This document shows, in pieces, positions 34,774-46,511 of a stretch of DNA of 64,000 bases. A program made the translations under genes and the position numbers. This DNA comes from Gloeophyllum trabeum ATCC 11539 (Eukaryota; Basidiomycota; Agaricomycetes; Gloeophyllales; Gloeophyllaceae): positions 2,113,577 to 2,177,576 of the forward strand of contig NW_006920414.1 in NCBI RefSeq assembly GCF_000344685.1, in the 5' to 3' direction. The notes below the pieces were generated by a model. That model did not search any database and had not been told where the DNA came from. It saw only the letters and a program-made list of their open reading frames with translations. The stretch's first letter is position 1. Each line of letters starts with the position of its first letter.

Positions 34774-36373
34774 CTACAGATACTTGCTGACCCAGATCTC
34801 CTCCTTGCTGAGGAACAACCACTCCATCTTGCTGGGGAAGACGACGCGCGCGAGGGCGGGGCACGCGCGCGCGTAGGTCGCGCAGAGGGAGTGCTCCTCG
34901 GCGGGCTGCGCGCGGCCGACGACGTCCGTCGGGGACAGATCGAGCTCGATGAGCAGCGGGAACGCGCCGAGGACGGGGGTGAGCGCGGCGAGGAGCGCCT
35001 GTGTGGTTCGGGGAGCGACGTGAGCGTGGAGGGCCGGGAAGGGGAGGGCACTTACGATCCCGCTGAGCGCAAAGTGCAGCGTGTGCCGCAGCGCGAGGCG
35101 CACGCGCAGGACGCGCACGCGCGTGAGCGCGCGGGAGACGTCGCGCAGGAGCACGGGCGTGACGCTCACGCCGCCGAGGTCGAGCTCCGCGAGCGGGCGT
35201 TTCCCGGCGGCGAGCGCGGCGAGCTCGCGCGCGCGCGGGGCGCTCGTCAGCGCGAGGCTGCGCACGCTGCGTGCGGGGAGGAGCGACGCGGCGGCGGGCG
35301 CGGGGCCGCGGAAGGACGCGAGGCGCGGGAGCGCGGCGGCGGGGAGGGCGAGGGGGTGCGCGTAGTCGGGGAGGTGGAGGTGCGTGAGGGAGGGGTGCGC
35401 GGCGAGGAAGGCGGGAGCGCGGGGAGGCGCGGGGCGAGGCCGGCGAGGCGTGAGCGCGGTGAGCGCGGGNNNNNNNNNNNNNNNNNNNNNNNNNNNNNNN
35501 NNNNNNNNNNNNNNNNNNNNNNNNNNNNNNNNNNNNNNNNNNNNNNNNNNNNNNNNNNNNNNNNNNNNNNNNNNNNNNNNNNNNNNNNNNNNNNNNNNNN
35601 NNNNNNNNNNNNNNNNNNNNNNNNNNNNNNNNNNNNNNNNNNNNNNNNNNNNNNNNNNNNNNNNNNNNNNNNNNNNNNNNNNNNNNNNNNNNNNNNNNNN
35701 NNNNNNNNNNNNNNNNNNNNNNNNNNNNNNNNNNNNNNNNNNNNNNNNNNNNNNNNNNNNNNNNNNNNNNNNNNNNNNNNNNNNNNNNNNNNNNNNNNNN
35801 NNNNNNNNNNNNNNNNNNNNNNNNNNNNNNNNCGGGGAGGTGGAGGTGCGTGAGGGAGGGGTGCGCGGCGAGGAAGGCGGGGAGCGCGGGGGAGGGCGCG
35901 GGGGCGAGGCCGGCGAGCGTGAGCGCGGTGAGCGCGGGGAAGAGGCACCCCGCGAGGAGGGCGGGGTCGAGGCGCCCGGGGGCGGTGGAGAGCTCGAGCG
36001 CGTCGAGGTCGCGCAGGAGGGGGAGGATCGCGGCGAGGGCGTCGGCGGCGCCGTGCGCGTGCGTGCGGAAGGAGAGGCGGCGCGGGTAGGCGGCGAGGTG
36101 CGGGCGCGCGGCGAGGGCGGCGGCGAGGCGCGCGGCCTTGTGCGGCGCGGGGAGCAGGGGGGAGTCGGCGATGGCGATGGCGGCGTAGAGCGTGCGCGCG
36201 GCGAGGGCGTGCCATTGGTGCGAGACGAGGGCGGCGGCGAGGAGCGCGGGCGGCGGGAGGAGGGCGAAGATGGCGTGCCAGGTCTCGTTCGGGAGCGAGG
36301 CGCGCCACGGCTGGCGGGCGTCGGTGAATAATGTCGGGCCGCGCTTGGGAGGGGTGCGTACCTGCGTCTCCAT
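34774..36373 (-). CDS. F-box protein with leucine-rich repeats, split by a false gap
   Basis: From ATG 36373 the protein reads METQ..., then an F-box at about residues 27-65 (SLPNETWHAIFALLPPP, LVSHQWHALA). A very Ala/Leu/Pro-rich LRR-like region follows (LTHLHLP, SLALTS, LAELDLGGV, LIELDLSPTDV), ending WVSKYL. One clear intron is at 34999-35055 (GTAAGT...CACAG); a second may follow the first four codons. The N-run 35470-35832 interrupts it, but 35367-35469 repeats 35833-35941. Joining base 35833 directly to 35366 gives 1077 coding nt, exactly 359 codons with stop, and the seam reads HLPDYAH. F-box proteins pick substrates for SCF ubiquitin ligases; the target is unknown. GC content is extreme. 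Confidence 0.75.
35470..35832. other. Assembly gap (363 N) inside the F-box gene
   Basis: The flanks 35367-35469 and 35833-35941 are the same sequence except that the left copy has lost bases in G-runs. This is typical of a low-quality contig end in very GC-rich DNA. Merging the two ends restores the reading frame. Confidence 0.9.
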
Positions 36374-36991
36374 CGTTTGCTGTGCGCTTTGTGCGGTGCC
36401 CGCGAGCGAGGGAGAGAGAGCGAGTCTTCTTATGCCAGCGCGCCGCCCGACTATCGGTGCCCGACGGAGAAATAGCGGTTCGCAGTCCGACAGCAGGTCC
36501 GAGATTTAAACTCGAGCTGGCCGCAAGCTGAAGAAGGCGTACGTATCGATGGCTGCTGAAGGAATCCAAACTCGTCCGTGCGTACGCTGTCGCAATTTGA
36601 TCCCGCCGACGGACGACGACGCGGCATGTCCACTGGCACGTTGCTGCGTAAGCCGACTGCGACGGTGCTGCTCGGCGGAGTCTGCGTGTCCCATGATGCG
36701 ATGGAGGATAGGCGGATAGTCGGGGCTAGTTATGGCAGGGCCGTGCGCGAGCATCGCAGGAGCGAGAACATCGGGCAGGAGGACAGCGTCGACTGCACAA
36801 GACGCCCTCGCAGATCCCTCCGCAACAACCTTTTCCCTCACACCGACACTCGAAATCACACCAGGTCCTAATTTCCACCTACTATGGTGTAGTGTAGTGT
36901 ATTGCCAGTGCGAGACAAAGAGAAACGAATAAATAAAAGTACAGTAGCGATACAACCAAAATACAGTCCGAGTCCCACAACGAGCCAGAGA
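36374..36991. other. Intergenic, no gene seen
   Basis: Promoter side of the F-box gene (36374 onward) and 3' side of histone H4 (up to 36991). Short open frames only. Confidence 0.5.
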
Positions 36992-38360
<1,369 letters not shown>

Positions 38361-39121
38361 TTCTCAGTTGACCAGCTCGCACAGGTTGAGGGGATTGTAT
38401 TGTTACGATTATTTGTATTCTTTGTTTGTTATTTATTGTGAATGTAATGTGGATCGGGGTTGAAACGCCTTTAGATGAGTGAGTGAGTGGGTTGTTGAGA
38501 GGATGGTAGGATGATGAGATGGCTTGGTTATGACAAAGTTGCGCGCCCAGTGGACGTCGGCCCATCTCTCGACTGCCTGGTCTTGGCTGAGACGGCCTGG
38601 AGGCTGGGCCTGCATATCAAACCCCTCTTGATGCTGCTGCTGCTGTCGCAATGCGGTCACTCGTATTAAAGGCCCTGCGCCGTTCGTGGCACTTTTGCCA
38701 AGACGCTTGTTGTGACGACGATGCTCAGGCTTCATTCAGATGCTTCATGATTCAACAAGACAAGTGTTTTACAGGAACATAACATGCAGGAACATAACGT
38801 GATTGAAAGGCAAGCAAGGAAAGTGATACTGGTGGTGGTCGTACGCAATATACATCAAATCCAGAACGCTCAATCAACTGGAAGGACGAGGGGGCTCTCG
38901 CATGACGGTATGGTTCATTCCATCGGGAGACGGGCGTGAAGGACGATAAATAGCGGATGAAGGGGAGTGGCCGGTCTGTGTTCGGCGGACTGCCAGGACC
39001 GCGGTAAGCACGCCTCCTCGCATCGCTATTCCCTGACTAGATCGACTGACCGTGCTTGCAAGTTGAAACCATCGATGACTTGGAGTCCCCCTGTTCAGTC
39101 TCCACACACGTACTCCGGGTG
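38361..39121. other. Intergenic, no gene seen
   Basis: 3' region of H3 (+) and of the orphan gene (-). A TGAGTGAGTGAG run is at 38474. Nothing coding is supported. Confidence 0.5.
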
Positions 39122-39973
39122 CTACGCACACCACACGCCCGGCGCGCCCTCCAGATACTCCAGGAAGCTCTCGTCAAAGCTGCGCTCCGAGTCCCCCGTC
39201 CGCAGCCCGTCGCCCTCCCCCGTGTCCGCGCCGTCGTCGCTCTCCATCTCACGCGCGAAGCCCTCCTCCTCCCCGCGCTTCTCATCTTTCGCTTCAGGCG
39301 CGGGTGGGGGCGTATGTGTGACCGCGCGCACATCCAGCACGCTCCGCCTCGCCCTCGGCACCACACACCGCCGCTTCCTTACCCCCACATACCCCACCAC
39401 CGCGCACCCCGTCCCCTCCACCACGTCTCCCCCCTCCTCCCCCCCTCCCTCTTCCCCCCCTTTCTCCCTACCCACGTCCCCCGCCGCGAGCCGCCGCTTC
39501 CGCGCAGACTGCATCAGCCACTTGCGCGGGCGCGTCTCCTCCGGCAGCGGGCGGAAGCGCGCGCGGCTGTCCTCGAGCACGGCCTGCACGCCGCGCGTCC
39601 ACGCGCGCAGCTCCGCGCGCCGCGGCGGGGTCGCGAAGGTGAAGGGGAACGCGGCGGCTTGCCCGACGACGGCGCGCGGGTGCGGGAGCTCGCTATCCCT
39701 CTCCCCTTCAACGACCCTCTCCCCCTGCCCTTCCTCCTCGGTGTTCGTGCGGGTGTGTTCCTCGGGATGTGTTCCTGCTTGTATCTTCTCCTGGACGCAC
39801 AGTGAAGAGGCGGACGCGTCCTCGAAGAACCCCGAGTCGCGGTGCGGCGCGGGCGCCGGTTTGGGTTTCCGTTGCGTGGTATGGGGCGGGGGCGGTGTGG
39901 CCCGTCCCCTCGTCGGGCCCATCGCGAGGTAGGCAAAGAGGTTTGCCAGGTCCGCGCGGTTCGTGTCGGCCAT
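39122..39973 (-). CDS. Hypothetical acidic low-complexity protein
   Basis: A single open frame of 283 codons from ATG 39973 to a stop at 39122. I do not recognise it. It starts with a short helical stretch (ADLANLFAYLAM), continues Pro-rich, then has a basic segment (RARFRPLPEETRPRKWLMQ, SARKRR), a Gly/Glu-run (KGGEEGGGEEGGD) and an acidic C-terminus (MESDDGADTGEGDG, FDESFLEYLEG). The WLMQSARKRR part is a possible nuclear localisation signal. An intron between residues near 55 and 70 is possible but not needed. The opposite strand also has long open frames because of high GC, so strand choice rests on the ATG context and the sensible acidic/basic segmentation. Confidence 0.55.
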   Translation of the reverse strand: MADTNRADLANLFAYLAMGPTRGRATPPPPHTTQRKPKPAPAPHRDSGFFEDASASSLCVQEKIQAGTHPEEHTRTNTEEEGQGERVVEGERDSELPHPRAVVGQAAAFPFTFATPPRRAELRAWTRGVQAVLEDSRARFRPLPEETRPRKWLMQSARKRRLAAGDVGREKGGEEGGGEEGGDVVEGTGCAVVGYVGVRKRRCVVPRARRSVLDVRAVTHTPPPAPEAKDEKRGEEEGFAREMESDDGADTGEGDGLRTGDSERSFDESFLEYLEGAPGVWCA

Positions 39974-41713
39974 GGTTTTGCTATAGGTATCACGTCGAGT
40001 GGTAGTGAGGTGTAATGGCTGTGGGGAGGGAAGAGAAGGTGGCTGACGCGAAGCCGAGCAGGACGCGAACAGAGGTCAGCCACACGTGCACGCGTTGGGG
40101 TCGTGACCGCGCTGTGCCACAGGACAAAGGATAAGCAAAGGGTGAGTGGCGTGGTGCTTTTGGCTGGAGGGTACAGAGTGTGGCTGGCTCGTTGGGGCTT
40201 GCTTCTCACTGCTCGCCTCATAGGGATTGGGATTGGGATCGGGGGTTGGTGGCACTTGGAATACTGTGCCGGCAGTTGTGGATACGCGAGGTACTCATAG
40301 CTTATTCCTGCATCACAGCACCGCGACTGTCTAGCCGCTCACACATCTCAGCACTAGCTCACCACCTTTGTGCGAGTCCAGCGCGCCCCGTCCGTCCCGC
40401 CCGGACTGTCCGTGCCTGTGGGGGCGAGACATGCCCGCGCCGTTGTCTTTGCGCATTCGACTGTACTGCCGGGAATACGGGGTGCGGCTTGCGTTGCCGC
40501 CGAGGTATGCGCGATTCATCCTTCTTCCTTTTTCGAGCTGTGAGACGTGGAACTGAGTCCATGCCAGCCAGGTGCGCGTGCATTGTCACCGAGCCCAAAC
40601 CCTACACGGCGTCGGCCTTCGTCAAGCAGGGCACGGACGCGGCTTTGCTGGGCTGGAGACCGGTTCTAATGCTAATGCTTGCGCGCGATGTGCAGTGTGT
40701 CGTGTGGTACAGCTACCCTTTCGCGCTTACTTGTATCTCCTAGTGCCACAACCGGAGCGGCGTAGCGCATCGCTCCCCGTGCCCGAGCCGCATCCAGGGT
40801 CAAGCCGGAGGGTTGACCGCCCGCACTGGCCATACTGTTCGAGCCTCGGTGGCACTCGTATACGGTGCGGAGGCGTGCATACGCGATCGCGAGGCACGCG
40901 TCTCTTACTCCCGCATCACAGATGCTGCCCTCGACTTAGATGCTCCCAGCGACTTCGTGAGCGCCGAGCCGCCCCCTCTTTCTTTTCGTTCTCGTTCTTG
41001 CGTAGAGGGGCCGTCGCGGCGGGTGAGCTCCGACGTTCGACATCCAACGCTCGTTTTGCCCTGTTTGAAATGGCTCGATCAACAGTCTTCACAGTGAGCA
41101 GCAGGGCCGCGTCCGCACTGCCACCTTGTCATATATTTCGATTTTTTTCTGCAGCAGTTCTCGCCGGCTGTTGAATGTGCCAAGGCCCCGCGTACGGCTT
41201 CACTCGTGCCCGTCTAGTGCTGCGTCGTTTCTGGACTATGCGATCTCCTGGTGCTGCTATGCAAGCCTTTGCAATTAATGCGAGCCTTTCTCGCAGTGAC
41301 AGGGCGTAAAATCAAGATGGTGGGACATCGAGCTCTCTCCTGCTTCCATCGTCAGACGGGCCATCTCTCTTCTAACCTCTTCCTCCCTCACAATGCTGAT
41401 CGAAGAGTTGGGCCTCTGCTTTCTTTCATGGCTTACCAGGCTGGGTGTCGCTGGGGAGAGCACCAGCATAGGTACTGAATTGCTGTCGATCACCTTCAGG
41501 CGGTTTTCACGCTGCCGTATTCACGGCTGAACACGGTACGAACTGCGTCATGCAGGTGCGTCACAAATAGTCATCAACTTCCGCAAGCCTGAATCGATCA
41601 GGTGCCGGGTCGACCGTTCAGTGTGCGTAGAAGAGAGCCCCAAGTCAGCAGCATCGGTCCAATTCCTACATGACAACCCAGTATAAAGTCGGCGAGAGCC
41701 AGAACGAGAAGCA
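39974..41713. other. Intergenic, no gene seen
   Basis: About 1.7 kb. Several frames of 70-200 codons are open because of GC content, but none has a recognisable domain or plausible spliced partner. A GGGATTGGGATTGGGATCGGG run is at about 40221. Confidence 0.45.
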
Positions 41714-42877
41714 TCATCCAACGGAAGTCGGCTCTGCTCTGTGGTCCGTCCCGTGCAGCCGTTGGTGAGGAGGCAACCCCCAGGTAATAGTCTCCAGCGA
41801 AGGAACGCTCGGAACAATCGCGGCCGCAGCGAGCCCCTCATTCGTGCGGACAGCCTCTGGTGATTGCCTCCCCGCATTAAACGCTTCCGGGCAGTTGAAG
41901 TCGAAGCACGTTAGGGTGTCTGCGTGGCAGAGAAGGAGGCCGAGGAACAGACGTCGAAGTGCCTTCAGCGGTTGCAAGGCCGACCCAAGCGCTTCCTAGT
42001 TGCCACAGCGCAAAAGCGTTAGAAGAATTCAAAGAGTTAGACACCAGCAGACGACACGCGAACGCCTCACCCCCAGCGCCTCCGCCGACCGGTGATGGTG
42101 CGGGATAGGCGCATACACGACGCAGCTCGCGCTCTCCGCGAAGCAGTTGGCGCAGCACTCGTAGTCCAGCCTTTCCGCGACGCTCAGCTCGAGGGTCGTC
42201 AGCGCCGGGAACACGCCGGCGATTAGACGGAGGAGGGCGGCGTCGATGCGGGCGAGGGCTGTCAGGGTAAGCGATGTTATACGAGCCGGTAAATGGGCGA
42301 GGATGAGCTTTAGAGGTCGTGATTGTTTTCCGAGGGTCAGCAGTGCGCAGGAGATCGTGACGGAGTCGAGGGCGCGAAGACCGGAAATGCTGTGGGAGTT
42401 CGGGAGGAGCGTTGATGATGTGCATACCAATTGCCTTTGGGGTCGATATATGCGCATATAATGAAGTTTACCCGACGCGCAGGCGGGCGGAGACATACCG
42501 GACCCACGAGGGCATGCCGTCAATCTGACAAATACCAGCCAAGCTTGCCGGAGTAGAGACGTTGAGGACTAAAAAGTACCGCCGGAGGGTGATCTGCCTG
42601 AACTGATGGCTCGCTAGGGAAAATGCGGCGATCGTTGAGAAGTGGCGGGCGGGGCCTTCGGAAAGGGCGAGTGTAATTATGTGGTCCAGGATTTCTGCAG
42701 GAAAGACGGAAGTGTGTCGAATCCGTCCCTTTATGCGACACACAAAGACCCTATGTTATTCGTTAGGAAGTAACTCGGCAGCACACTCACGGCTTCCTTC
42801 TTCAGGTCGTTGTCGCTGCGTCCGCGTTCGGATTTTTTCCTAGAAAGTCGTCGCTGGAGAACAGTATTATCCCGCAT
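41714..42877 (-). CDS. F-box-like protein
   Basis: A model of four exons starts at ATG 42877 (MRDNTVLQRRLSRKKSERG), splices through GTGAGT...CATAAAG into an F-box-like domain (SVFPAEILDHIITLAL, FSLASHQFRQITLRRYF), then through GTATGT...CAAAG into leucine-rich sequence (VTISCALLTLG, LTLTALARIDAALLRLIAG, ALTTLELSV). A last intron (GTGAGG...CTAG) leads to ALQPLKALRRLFLGLLLC. The final stop at 41714 is tentative, since one more intron could extend the protein into 41600-41700. The F-box start FPxEIL is typical of the many basidiomycete F-box-like proteins, inferred to act in SCF ligases. A TATA-like CTTATATCC lies about 45 bp upstream of the ATG. Confidence 0.6.
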
Positions 42878-43257
42878 CGCAAATCACCCAACAGAGGGAG
42901 GTCCAAGGGCAACTGGGGATATAAGAAGAGGAGAGACCTGCAGGACACCCGCTAACGAGACGCGTGACGAATGTCGGTCACGTGCCCAGCCAAGGGTCAC
43001 GGTAACGCTGCGAGCTGCGGGGAAACGCGGATAACCTGAGGAATCGAACATCGGTCAATAAGCTCAGACAACACGATTATAGCATTGATACACTGTAATG
43101 AGGAAGAGTACACGCCAGCCAGGCAGATGAATGGAATGAACGGTTAATGAAAGTGCTATGCTGCGCGACGCCAACAGTCCGAGGGAATGAGAACAACGGC
43201 AACTGGGCCCATGGGAGTAATACAAGCTTGAAGAAAGAAATACGAAAGGGACAGAGG
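42878..43257. other. Intergenic
   Basis: Promoter of the F-box-like gene and 3' end of the DUF2015 gene. No gene seen. Confidence 0.45.
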
Positions 43258-43815
43258 TCATAGCCGGGTGACGGCCTTCGAGTCCAGCGGCATCCCTGCA
43301 TGAGGATATTAGCAAGCAACGGACGCGCCATTTGCCATATATACCCCCACCTGAAGGGTCGATGCCGTTGCGCGCGAGGATCTGATTCTGTCTAATCAGC
43401 CTCGCCTGGTCGAAGCTATACCCCGCATTCAGTCTTGCACCCAACCCCGCCGCATAGCAAAGCGACACTCACTTCACGCGTTCCCGGCGCATGATCTCCA
43501 TCACCTCCTGCGTCCCGCGCTCGTCCAAGCCCACTCTTGCGTCCCCGTCCCGGATGTTCGCCTCGATGTCGAACGCAGCAGAGGACAGCCCAGCGCCCGC
43601 CTGCTCGGAGAACGTCGACAGCGGCGTGTAGTTCGATAGCTGCGGGAACATCGACCTCACCCGTGCCGGCACATGGGGCAGGAGCGTGGCGCGGTAGCGG
43701 AACGCAACTGCAAAGCGACTCGTATATCAGATTGGGCCGTTCTACAGCAAGGAAGAGGATACGTACGCATTACCAGTAATGCGAGAAAGGCTACAACGGA
43801 GAAGTAGAATAACAT
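43258..43815 (-). CDS. DUF2015 family small membrane-anchored protein
   Basis: Four exons (43815-43767, 43707-43473, 43415-43351, 43295-43258) give 128 residues. The protein begins MLFYFSVVAFLALLVMLAFRY, one N-terminal transmembrane segment or signal anchor. It continues LSTFSEQAGAGLSSAAFDIEANI, then GDARVGLDE, EVMEIMRRERVNFDQARLIR, and ends IDPSGMPLDSKAVTRL. The size and the FDIEANI..GD.R.GLDE...IM....FD.AR block match fungal DUF2015 proteins, whose function is not known. It is a likely endoplasmic reticulum or mitochondrial membrane protein with a soluble C-terminal domain; the location is inferred from the single hydrophobic segment. Confidence 0.85.
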
Positions 43816-44243
43816 CCCGAAGTAATATTTTCGCGATTTGGCGGTATTTAGCGGCTGTCAGGTACCGATGGAAGCTTCGCCGTTGCCAGTCCTCTCAGAA
43901 CCGGCGGTCCGTGACCGCGTGCGTGACCAATCGTGAGTCATGACATATGCCCGAAACGGCAATCGGTTGTCCACGTATGGTCAGCCCGCACTCACTGGCG
44001 ACAAAGTTGGAACAAGATATCAAGGAGCCTCCTCTGCGGTCTGGTCGCCATTCCAGACATTCCGAGTGCCTAGCCAATGATTAATGTGAGGATAGTATAG
44101 AATCTAGTCGCTACAGAAAGAGTCACGGAATGCTACAAATCAAAAGAAAGAAACTGTCGTCCGCAGCATACAACACGACGCAATAATAGAATATTACTAG
44201 GATATTAGTGAACCTCAGACCGCCTCATACGAGTGCCATGGTA
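43816..44243. other. Intergenic
   Basis: Promoter of the DUF2015 gene and 3' end of the Smr gene. Nothing coding is supported. Confidence 0.45.
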
Positions 44244-46328
44244 TCAGAGACTAGTCCGCCCAGAACGCCCGCGGACGACCAAGCCCCCATCAAAGCTCGA
44301 CACGACCCACCCGTCCTCCTCCAATGCAGCGCGTACCGCAGGGCCGAGCACGCCCACTCTGTTCGCGGAATGGTTGCCCCGGCCGGTAATGACATGCAGT
44401 GGCTTAGCTGTAAACAAATACCATGACATCAGAATCATTACCGAGCCGGAATGGACCGTCCTCAACGTACCCGGTGATGCCCCCTCCGTGCGCAGGATAT
44501 CCTTGACGATGACGGTAGCCTCTGAAATCGTCGTTCCGTGCAAGTCGACTGTCTTCTTATCACTACTGCGGTTTCTGCAAGGCAAAAGGAGAATATTAGC
44601 TATGCGATAGAATTCGCAGCTCTTCCACACTCACCGCTTCTCATCAATCATGCTCTTCGCAGCATCCAGCGCAGCAGCCTTCTCCTGCTCCCTATACTCC
44701 CTTGCCTACATTCAATCAGTCTCCATCCCCAAACAACAAAAAAGCAACTCACCCTCTCCGCAAAATAAAGCGCCACCTCCCCACCCCTTGTCTTCGCGCT
44801 CCCGCTCTGCCAATACCGCGACGCCTCCCTGAGCGCCTCGTCCCGCTTCCTTCTGAGCTCCCCGACGTCGCCCTTCCCGCCCTTGCCCAGCCCGTTCCCG
44901 CCCCCGCGCACCTTCGCACCGCTGTACGCGGGGATGTACGACGCGAGCGGGTGCGGGCCGCCCGCCTTGCGCGGCGGGATCTGGTGCCACGCGTTGTCCC
45001 GCGGCGGGGGCTTCAACTTCGCTTTCGCCTTCGTCTTCGCGGGGAAAGCGCCGTTGCTCGCTGTGGGCTTGACGCTCAAACTTCCCGACCTGAGCACAGG
45101 CGACGACATGATCGGGGACGAGGGCACGGAGGACCAAGCCTCCCGTGCAGGCGGCGCGGGCGCGGGCGAGTGGTACACCCCCAGCTCGAGGTACGCGTCG
45201 CCGTCGAGGTCGCGCAGGAGCGCGACGATGTCGAGCGCGGCGTCGCACTGCCCGTGCGTTGCCCTGAGCGCGAGCTCCGCGTCCGCCATGAGCTGCTTCC
45301 GCGCGGGCACGTCCAGCTCGCCCCATGCAGGCGACGACGTGATGATCTCGAAAATGGTGAAGAGGGACTGGGTGTCGGCGGTTGAGAGCTCGGCGGTGGT
45401 GTCGCCCGCGATGGAAGCGAGGGCGGCGCGCAGCGCGTCGGCCGGGCAGGCGTGTTCGGGCTTGTGGAAGATGGACTGGAAGTAGGACGCGGGCTTGGGG
45501 AGGAGGGTCGAGAGGTAGGAGGAGAGCGAGGAGAGCTGCGTCCAGGGGTCGGGCGCGCCGTGCGGCAGGGGCGAGGAATTGTTGCGGGCGAGAGGCGGCC
45601 GCGCGTGCTGCTGCTGCCGCACGTCGGTGATGGTGATCTTGCGCGCCTTGGGTTTGGCGACCTTAGGTATGGAGGGCCCTGCGCGCGCTTGCTTCTTCTT
45701 AGCCTGTACCGTCTCCCAAGCATCATCGCGTGTGATTTCCTCGTCCGTCAGCCCGTCCAGGCCGCGCTCTTCCAGGTCGTGCAGATACTCCTGGGTAAGG
45801 AGTTCCCCCACCACGGACTCCATGTCCACCCCGTCATCGTCTGGGCATGACTGGAGGGCGCGCCTAAGGAGAGCTGTGTCGACCTGAGGGAAGGCAGCGG
45901 TGAGGAATCCGAGCGGGGAGCTAAACGATTCCTGCGATGCGTCGGACGTATCGGAGCTGGATGTGCGCCCGGGAGAGAGGTCGTCTGTAAGGACGCTCGA
46001 TTCGTCCGTGGTGAAGGAGTGCGGGGAAACATGCAGCTCCGCTAGTTTGTCGGATAGGGACTCTTCGTCTTTCTCGGCTTGCGCGGCCAACTCGGACAGT
46101 GTTTTGCGAAGATCATAGATCTGCTCGGATGTTACTGACGGCCGTGAGTTGGCGGCTGCGTCCGCCTCGCATTCGTTCACGAGCGCGGCGATGAGGGATG
46201 TATCCAGCGGCGGGCAGAACTCTTTCTGTCCGGTGTAATTTTCGTGCTTCAATGACTTGTGGATGGTGGACGATGGGAAGGGTGAATCGCACCTGCAGTT
46301 GTTCTTGTAGCGAGGCTCCTGGAGGCAT
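44244..46328 (-). CDS. CUE / DUF1771 / Smr domain protein
   Basis: Five exons (46328-46293, 46246-44753, 44705-44635, 44574-44471, 44407-44244) close to 622 residues. A CUE-like ubiquitin-binding segment (LGFLTAAFPQVDTALLRRAL, then MESVVGELL) lies at about 115-165. The middle is Ser/Pro/Ala-rich. The C-terminal 170 residues hold DUF1771 (LRRKRDEALREASRYWQ, AREYREQEKAAALDAA) and the Smr domain: VDLHGTTISEATVIVKDIL, then LHVITGRGNHS and a final VGVLGPAVRAALEEDGW. The LDxHG-like VDLHG and the TGRGNHS loop are the Smr signature; human N4BP2 combines CUE with a nicking Smr domain. A role in RNA or DNA cleavage, perhaps on stalled ribosomes as for yeast Cue2, is inferred only. Confidence 0.88.
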
Positions 46329-46511
46329 GGCTAGGATGTGCGGCTGTATGTACAGAGACTCCAGGCGTTGTGTATAGTCGAGGCGTAACAGTAAGCGGGT
46401 TTATGACGCTGGGAGCAACGGAGCGTGAGTTGCCATAAACGGTATGTTTGTCAAGGGATCGACACTTCCGTCCTTGCTCCAACCTCGGGCGTTCGGACAG
46501 ATTCGACGGAG
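46329..46511. promoter_or_regulatory. Divergent promoter between the Smr and KAT14-like genes
   Basis: Only 183 bp separate the two start codons, so the genes must share promoter sequence. No TATA box is obvious. Confidence 0.5.

Noticed and set aside
34891..36331. Long plus-strand open frames of 94-320 codons across the F-box gene
   Set aside because: They are mirror frames of very GC-rich minus-strand coding sequence, run through N, and consist of Arg/Gly/Glu only.
36506..36955. 149-codon minus-strand frame between the F-box and H4 genes
   Set aside because: No domain, and it lies in the promoter/3' regions of two well-defined genes.
40180..41174. Overlapping frames of 187 and 200 codons
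   Set aside because: Cys/Arg/Ser-rich translation without domains; open only because of GC content.
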